From: CAIZGX01 sp044371675
GTDB lineage: Bacteria > Bacteroidota > Bacteroidia > Flavobacteriales_D > Sanyastnellaceae
Assembly (NCBI GenBank): GCA_044371675.1
Contig: JBILTF010000082.1
Coordinates: 1 to 10,514 of the forward strand
DNA: 10,514 nucleotides
Direction of reading: 5' to 3'
This document shows positions 6,185 to 10,514 of this stretch, piece after piece. The notes beneath the pieces are model-generated. The model saw only the letters and a program-made list of their open reading frames with translations, was not told the origin of the DNA and did no database searches. The stretch's first letter is position 1. Every line of letters begins with the position of its first letter. Made by a program: the position numbers and the translations under genes.

Positions 6185-7027
6185 TTATTTTAAGTGACTT
6201 AAGGTAAGCGCCAAACGCTTCTTCATTTCAGTCCGCTTAACAATGTAGTCAAGGAATCCGTGTTCCAAAACGAACTCAGAACTTTGGAATCCTGCCGGTA
6301 AGTCCTTCTTAATGGTTTCCTTCACCACACGTGGTCCCGCAAATCCTATCAAGGCCTTTGGTTCAGCAATATTTAAATCTCCCAACATCGCGAAAGATGC
6401 TGTAACTCCGCCAGTCGTCGGGTCAGTTAAGATAGATATATACGGAAGTCCAGCCGCAGCCAACTGGGTCAACTTAGCAGAGGTCTTCGCCATTTGCATC
6501 AAAGAAAATCCAGCTTCCATCATACGAGCTCCGCCCGATTTTGAAATACAGATAAACGGACAGTGTTCTTCGATAGCCTTATCTACACCAAGCGCGAATT
6601 TCTCTCCAACTACAGAACCCATAGAACCACCAATGAAGGCAAAGTCCATACAGGCAATTACAGCATTCTCATGTTCAATCTTTCCGAAACCAACGCGCAG
6701 CGCATCTTTCAATCCGGTTTTCGCAATGGTCGTCTTAATACGATCCTTATAATTCTTCGTGTCTGTAAACGTTAAAGGGTCAGCGCTTTTCATGTGCTCA
6801 GCTACTTCAACCCACTCATGCTCATCAAAGAAGATAGAAAAATACTGAAGCGATCCAATTTTCTCGTGATACTCGCAAGCTTCGCAAACCCAATCGTGTT
6901 CAGCGTGCTGCTCACTTGTAACGACGTGCTTACACTCGGGACATTGGTACCACAACCCCTCTGGAATTTCCTTCTTCTCTTGATTCTGCGTGGTAATACC
7001 TTTGTTTTTTCTAGTGAACCAACTCAT
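6185..7027 (-). CDS. accD: Acetyl-CoA carboxylase carboxyltransferase subunit beta
   Basis: 280 aa. With AccA it forms the carboxyltransferase that moves the carboxyl group from biotin to acetyl-CoA, giving malonyl-CoA for fatty acid synthesis in the cytoplasm. The N-terminal zinc ribbon is complete (C29-P-E-C32 and C48-E-A-C51), followed by the crotonase-like carboxyltransferase domain with SGGARMMEAG, the DPTTGGV loop and GFAGPRVV. The ATG at 7027 (MSWFTRKNKG) is preferred over an upstream TTG at 7069, because accD homologues start just before the zinc ribbon and the -7 promoter element (7052-7059) lies inside the longer version. It is followed closely by the rpsO promoter; no terminator is visible between the two genes. 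accA is not in the window. Confidence 0.97.
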   Translation of the reverse strand: MSWFTRKNKGITTQNQEKKEIPEGLWYQCPECKHVVTSEQHAEHDWVCEACEYHEKIGSLQYFSIFFDEHEWVEVAEHMKSADPLTFTDTKNYKDRIKTTIAKTGLKDALRVGFGKIEHENAVIACMDFAFIGGSMGSVVGEKFALGVDKAIEEHCPFICISKSGGARMMEAGFSLMQMAKTSAKLTQLAAAGLPYISILTDPTTGGVTASFAMLGDLNIAEPKALIGFAGPRVVKETIKKDLPAGFQSSEFVLEHGFLDYIVKRTEMKKRLALTLSHLK

Positions 7028-7051
7028 TCTTTTTGAAATTTGATTAGAACG

Positions 7052-7085
7052 CAAAAATAGGTAATTCAACTTTAATACGAATCAA
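7052..7085 (-). promoter_or_regulatory. Promoter of accD
   Basis: Minus strand: TTG (7085-7083, within TTTTG), a 23-base spacer and TATTTTTG (7059-7052), a full match to TAnnTTTG. The spacer is at the long end of the 17-23 nt range described for flavobacteria. The expected start, around 7045-7048, leaves a leader of about 20 nt before the ATG at 7027. Confidence 0.65.
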
Positions 7086-7100
7086 AACAATTTGGTCACA

Positions 7101-7128
7101 TTGAAATAACTTTTTGACCTTACATTCG
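7101..7128 (+). promoter_or_regulatory. Promoter of the DUF47-SDR-amidohydrolase operon
   Basis: TTG (7101-7103), 17 bases, TACATTCG (7121-7128). The -7 element differs from TAnnTTTG at one base (TTCG for TTTG). It would give a short leader of about 15 nt before the ATG at 7149. It stands back to back with the accD promoter, with about 15 nt between the two -33 elements. Confidence 0.5.
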
Positions 7129-7148
7129 TGCTCTAAAATTTATGTGAA

Positions 7149-7799
7149 ATGTCCATTAACCTGAATTCGATTCTTCAAGCATTAGTGCCTAAAGACAAGA
7201 AGTGTTTCCCGCTTTTTCAAGCTGCTGTTACAAATGCAGTTCGCACTGCGAAAATACTGAAGGAATCATTTGAAGTTGACAGTGTAAAACGCATTCAGTT
7301 GCACAGTGAGATTTATGATTTGGAGCACGTGGGCGACGATTTGACAGATGCTCTAAAGTTAGAAGTTGAGGCCAATTTCAATGTGCCTTTCGATAGAGAA
7401 GAGGTGTATCAATTGGCCATTGTAATTGATGACATCGTTGACGATATGTACGGAGTTTCCAAGCGCATTGAATTGTACAAAATTCATAACATTCCCGCTG
7501 TTTTTGGTGAAATGGCACAAGTGATTTGGGACAGCACGAAAGTGTTGGAGGAGTTGATGGAAAACCTGAAGAAATTCAGATATTCTGAATCGGCTAGAAA
7601 GAGAATTGCTGCAATCCGCGAACTAGAGCGTAAAATGGACGAGCTTCAGGAGACTTCGATTGCGAAGCTATTCAGTGATGGAGCCGATCCCATTGAACTC
7701 ATTAAGCAACAAGAAGTTTTCGGACTCATGGCACGCGCTGAAAAGCGTTGCGAAGAAGCCGCAAGTATTATTGAATCTGTTTTGGTGAAATTCAACTAA
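7149..7799 (+). CDS. DUF47 / PhoU-like protein (putative Pit phosphate transport accessory)
   Basis: 216-aa all-helical cytoplasmic protein of the DUF47 family (PF01865), related to PhoU, thought to regulate low-affinity phosphate uptake by Pit transporters. Two similar helical bundles are visible, with acidic metal-binding type motifs: IYDLEHVGDDLTDAL (55-69) and IDDIVDDMYG (93-102) in the first half; IRELERKMDELQ (156-167) and RAEKRCEEAA (196-205) in the second. Length is typical. Members are usually followed directly by a pit gene, but here the next gene (3 nt away) is a dehydrogenase and no transporter is in the window. The ATG at 7149 is used; an upstream ATG at 7142 is followed at once by TGA. 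The family is clear, but the role in phosphate uptake is inferred from relatives. Confidence 0.88.
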   Translation: MSINLNSILQALVPKDKKCFPLFQAAVTNAVRTAKILKESFEVDSVKRIQLHSEIYDLEHVGDDLTDALKLEVEANFNVPFDREEVYQLAIVIDDIVDDMYGVSKRIELYKIHNIPAVFGEMAQVIWDSTKVLEELMENLKKFRYSESARKRIAAIRELERKMDELQETSIAKLFSDGADPIELIKQQEVFGLMARAEKRCEEAASIIESVLVKFN

Positions 7800-7802
7800 G
7801 CC

Positions 7803-8555
7803 ATGCAAAAGACAGTCTGCATTACGGGAGCCAGTTCCGGATTTGGAAAATGCACCGCTGAATTATTTTTGAAAAACAATTGGAAGGTCATCGCGCTTGC
7901 CAGAAGGTTAGAGCCTTTGAAAGAATTGCAGGCATTATCAAGCGGCTATGATCAACTTTTGATTCATTCATTAGATGTTCAAAATGAAAAGGAAGTCTTT
8001 TCTTTTTTTTACTCCCTTCCACCTTCATTCAAACATATAGATGTTCTCTTCAACAACGCGGGATTATCTCGCGGGAAAGACGAGTTGATTCATGCGAATC
8101 TAGATCATTGGGAAGAAATGATAGATACTAATATCAAAGGTTTCTTGTATGTCGCGAAAGCGGTATTGACTATCATGAAAGAGCGGGGCAGTGGTTACAT
8201 CATTAACACCGGTTCTGTTGCGGGAAGAAATTCATATGTAGGTGGAAATGTATACGGCGCCACTAAAGCGGCCGTGAAAATGCTTTCGGAAAGTATGCGT
8301 CTTGAAGCCGCTGCATATGGCGTGCGTGTTGGAGAGATTGCTCCCGGCGCTGCGGAAACAGAATTCAGTATGGTTCGTTTCGATCAGAATAAAGAAACAT
8401 CCGATGCTGTGTATAAAGGATTCACACCGTTGAACGGACAAGACATTGCCAACACCGTTTGGTATTTATCGAATTTACCTGAACACGTCTGCATTCAAGA
8501 ATTGGTTATTATGCCAACGGCACAGCCCAATGCGAATGTGGTTTATAGAAAATAA
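7803..8555 (+). CDS. ydfG: YdfG-type short-chain dehydrogenase/reductase (NADP-dependent)
   Basis: 250-aa classical SDR. Rossmann motif TGASSGFG (8-15), paired arginines R34-R35 after the second strand (favouring NADP), NNAG (84-87), and the catalytic set N110, S138, Y151 and K155 (YGATK). The C-terminal half carries the YdfG signature: PG...TEFS.VRF (181-193) and LPEHV.I..L..MPTAQ (225-241). E. coli YdfG oxidises L-allo-threonine and reduces malonic semialdehyde; the substrate here is not fixed by the sequence. The ATG begins 3 nt after the DUF47 stop and the next gene starts 1 nt after this stop, so the three are surely co-transcribed. Full length, no defects. Confidence 0.9.
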   Translation: MQKTVCITGASSGFGKCTAELFLKNNWKVIALARRLEPLKELQALSSGYDQLLIHSLDVQNEKEVFSFFYSLPPSFKHIDVLFNNAGLSRGKDELIHANLDHWEEMIDTNIKGFLYVAKAVLTIMKERGSGYIINTGSVAGRNSYVGGNVYGATKAAVKMLSESMRLEAAAYGVRVGEIAPGAAETEFSMVRFDQNKETSDAVYKGFTPLNGQDIANTVWYLSNLPEHVCIQELVIMPTAQPNANVVYRK

Positions 8556-8556
8556 A

Positions 8557-10173
8557 ATGCGATATTTTTTTATAGTAATTGTAAGCATCGCATTCGCGAG
8601 CTGCTCTCCGAAAGAACAAGTAGATCTTATTCTTCACAACGGAACTTTTCACAGCTTAAACGCCAACAGCGACACCTATGAAGCCGTTGCTGTTCGCGGT
8701 GGAAAAATAGTGGCAGTAGGGCCGGAAAACGAAATTCTTAACGGTTATAAATCGGCTTCCATATATGATATGGAAAAGAAACATGTTTACCCCGGATTCA
8801 TAGACGCTCACGCGCATTTGTTGGGGTATTCATTAATGAAAAACGATCTCGATTTAGTTGGAACAAATTCATGGAATGAAATCGTTGAGAAGTGCAAAAA
8901 CTTTCCTGTTAAACGAGCAAGCGGATGGTTAATTGGAAGGGGATGGGATCAGAACGATTGGACATCACAGTCGGAAGGAAATGTACGTTCAGACGGTATT
9001 CCAACGAATTCAGCATTGAATAATTTATTTCCACAAACACCAGTGGTTCTTATTCGCATAGACGGGCACGCTGCAATAGCCAACGACGAAGCTATGAGAA
9101 GGGCAGGAGTTCAGGTGGAAAATGGGGTACTGTTAGACAACGACATGACCAAGGTTTTGAATGTAATTCCACTAGCTTCAAACAAAGAAAAGGCAGCACT
9201 TTTAATTGAAGGTCAAAGCGACTGTATAGCAGCTGGATTGACGACTATTGATGAAGCCGGAATAGATACAGACGATTTGAAAATTATTGATTCACTTCAA
9301 AAAAGCGGAGACTTTCATTTGCGAGTTTATGCAATGTTGAATGCTTCCGACAAAGACTTTCAATATTGGATGGAAAGAGGTCCAGACACAGCTTCTTCCA
9401 TGTTGAAAATACGAAGCATAAAATTCATGGCAGATGGGGCTTTAGGTAGTCGTGGCGCCTGTTTAAAACAAGCGTATGCAGATGTTCTAACTACGAAGGG
9501 AGCATTGTTAAACGACGCGAGTTATTTTCGTTTTCGTTTCGCGGCGGCCTATGCTCGTGGATTTCAGGTTTTGACACATGCAATAGGCGACAGTGCAAAT
9601 GCAGTTGTGTTGAAGTGGTATGGCGAGTTGTTGGAAGGAGTGAACGACAAGCGTTGGAGAATTGAGCATGCTCAGGTGGTAGACTCTTCCGATTTCGCAT
9701 TGTTTCAGCAATACAGCGTTATACCTAGTGTTCAGCCTACGCATGCCATTAGCGACGCTCCTTGGGCTTTGTCGCGTTTGGGAGTGTCACGTTTGAGATA
9801 TGCTTATAACTATAAACGATTGTTAGGTTATTCAAATATGTTGGCCTTAGGCACAGACTTTCCAGTTGAGGTAATGGATCCCTTGCGTACTTTTTACACG
9901 GCTGTTTTCCGGAAGGAGTTTAAAGAGGGAAGTGAAACATTCGCAGTGAATGAATCGTTAAGTGCTTTGGAAGCGCTTTATGGAATGACAGTTTGGGCGG
10001 CAGTATCGAACTTTGAAGAAGCGGAAAAGGGATCTATTGAAGTTGGAAAGTTGGCAGATTTCACCGTGTTGAATTTAGATATTTTGAAGGCATCGGAGAA
10101 AGAAATGTTACGAGCTAAAGTGGATCAAACCATCATAAACGGTGTTGTATTTCGCGGTGGAAAGCGATTGTAA
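8557..10173 (+). CDS. Amidohydrolase family (Amidohydro_3, YtcJ-like) lipoprotein
   Basis: 538-aa metal-dependent hydrolase. It starts MRYFFIVIVSIAFASC, a lipoprotein signal peptide with lipidation at C16. The S-P-K-E after the cysteine is loosely like the surface-export signal of Bacteroidota lipoproteins. Amidohydrolase features: H85-A-H87 in GFIDAHAHLLG, D-G-H171, K289-F-M-A-D293 with GALGSRGACL, H341 in THAIGD, H371 in RIEHAQ, D434 in ALGTDFPVE, and the closing GSIEVGKLADFTVL (492-505) with the composite beta-sandwich. These fit PF07969, with one or two divalent metals. The family hydrolyses varied amides, ureas and cyclic imides; the substrate here is unknown. The ATG at 8557 is chosen for the signal peptide; the frame is open back to 8446 but overlaps the SDR gene. 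No clear terminator follows, only a weak A/T inverted repeat at 10185-10199. Confidence 0.92.
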   Translation: MRYFFIVIVSIAFASCSPKEQVDLILHNGTFHSLNANSDTYEAVAVRGGKIVAVGPENEILNGYKSASIYDMEKKHVYPGFIDAHAHLLGYSLMKNDLDLVGTNSWNEIVEKCKNFPVKRASGWLIGRGWDQNDWTSQSEGNVRSDGIPTNSALNNLFPQTPVVLIRIDGHAAIANDEAMRRAGVQVENGVLLDNDMTKVLNVIPLASNKEKAALLIEGQSDCIAAGLTTIDEAGIDTDDLKIIDSLQKSGDFHLRVYAMLNASDKDFQYWMERGPDTASSMLKIRSIKFMADGALGSRGACLKQAYADVLTTKGALLNDASYFRFRFAAAYARGFQVLTHAIGDSANAVVLKWYGELLEGVNDKRWRIEHAQVVDSSDFALFQQYSVIPSVQPTHAISDAPWALSRLGVSRLRYAYNYKRLLGYSNMLALGTDFPVEVMDPLRTFYTAVFRKEFKEGSETFAVNESLSALEALYGMTVWAAVSNFEEAEKGSIEVGKLADFTVLNLDILKASEKEMLRAKVDQTIINGVVFRGGKRL

Positions 10174-10270
10174 TAAAATAAAACGAAAAAAGTTTTTTCT
10201 ATAGGATGTTATTTTTGAGTGTGTTGCGTAGAAGTCGAGTAAATAAACAGAAATTATTTTACTGAAAGTC
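10174..10270 (+). promoter_or_regulatory. A/T-rich region upstream of the rRNA promoter
   Basis: No gene. It contains the A/T inverted repeat GAAAAAA-G-TTTTTTC (10185-10199), an orphan TATTTTTG (10210-10217) that matches the -7 element but has no TTG at the right distance, and an A/T-rich block (10241-10260) directly before the -33 element. That block is placed like the UP element of strong rRNA promoters. The UP-like role is inferred from position and composition only. Confidence 0.4.
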
Positions 10271-10300
10271 TTGCACGGATGAATATTATGAGTACTTTTG
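10271..10300 (+). promoter_or_regulatory. Promoter of the ribosomal RNA operon
   Basis: TTG (10271-10273), 19 bases, TACTTTTG (10293-10300): both Bacteroidota elements are perfect and the spacing is central in the usual range. Transcription should begin around 10304-10308, giving a 16S leader of about 155 nt. Confidence 0.85.
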
Positions 10301-10397
10301 CGTCCGCTTTAAAGGAACAATGTGAATTTAAGGTTAAGAAAAAGTTTAGTAAACGCATCAACGAAGGTTGAAAACGGGATTAAATAAAATAGAAAAA

Positions 10398-10408
10398 GTT
10401 CTTTGATA
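10398..10408 (+). promoter_or_regulatory. boxA-like antitermination site in the rRNA leader
   Basis: GTTCTTTGATA resembles the boxA core (GCTCTTTAA in E. coli), which recruits NusB-S10 to keep polymerase from terminating in rRNA operons. It lies about 50 nt before the 16S start, a normal place for boxA. This is a match by eye and position; function is inferred. Confidence 0.5.
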
Positions 10409-10459
10409 TAATGCAGCAGATAACAGGTTAAATTATTGAGCCACAAGATTGAACAATTT

Positions 10460-10514
<55 letters not shown>

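Noticed and set aside
6312..6752. 146-codon open frame antisense to accD
   Set aside because: It lies wholly within the well-supported accD gene, has no recognisable domain and reads like a shadow frame.
7028..7069. Longer accD from a TTG at 7069
   Set aside because: The extension is unlike AccD N-termini and would place the -7 promoter element inside the coding region.
8446..8556. Amidohydrolase start at 8446, overlapping the SDR gene
   Set aside because: The extra residues are the SDR gene read in another frame; the ATG at 8557 gives a clean lipoprotein signal peptide.
10210..10217. Second rRNA promoter at TATTTTTG
   Set aside because: The -7 match is perfect, but no -33 TTG is found 17-23 bases upstream; kept only as a remark in the upstream region.

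Overview
The window looks like chromosomal DNA of a member of the Bacteroidota, most likely order Flavobacteriales. The evidence is a short (289 aa) RpoD that starts directly at region 1.2, the gene order rpsO-pnp-rpoD, a secreted enzyme with a type IX secretion C-terminal sorting domain, promoters of the Bacteroidota form TTG-N(17-23)-TAnnTTTG, a lack of Shine-Dalgarno sequences before the starts, and the first bases of a Bacteroidota-type 16S rRNA. No phage, transposase, CRISPR array or defence system is visible. The genus cannot be named from this stretch.

Left part (1-2620, minus strand): the window opens inside a class A beta-lactamase of the CfxA/PER-like (A2) type that has two N-terminal membrane helices instead of a plain signal peptide. 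Next is a secreted class C/NylB-type serine hydrolase. This gene is flanked on both sides by copies of an unusual repeat made of short, sequence-diverse hairpins joined by a constant four-base linker (CCTC on +, GAGG on -). A 36-aa tryptophan-rich membrane peptide gene sits between the second repeat and the rpoD terminator.

Central part (2628-7085, minus strand): a housekeeping block transcribed accD, then rpsO, pnp and rpoD. It covers fatty acid synthesis, the ribosome, RNA decay and the primary sigma factor. rpsO has its own near-perfect Bacteroidota promoter. A hairpin with a displaced U-tract separates rpsO from pnp, and a strong intrinsic terminator ends rpoD.

Right part (7101-10173, plus strand): facing away from accD is a tight three-gene operon with gaps of 3 and 1 nt. 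It encodes a PhoU-like DUF47 protein without its usual Pit phosphate transporter partner, a YdfG-type short-chain dehydrogenase, and an Amidohydro_3-family metal-dependent hydrolase predicted to be a lipoprotein.

End (10174-10514, plus strand): the upstream region of a ribosomal RNA operon, with an A/T-rich upstream element, a TTG-N19-TACTTTTG promoter, a boxA-like antitermination site and the first ~55 bases of the 16S rRNA gene.

The most unusual item is the modular hairpin-GAGG repeat (1019-1060 and 2430-2506). The gene content is otherwise ordinary for the group.
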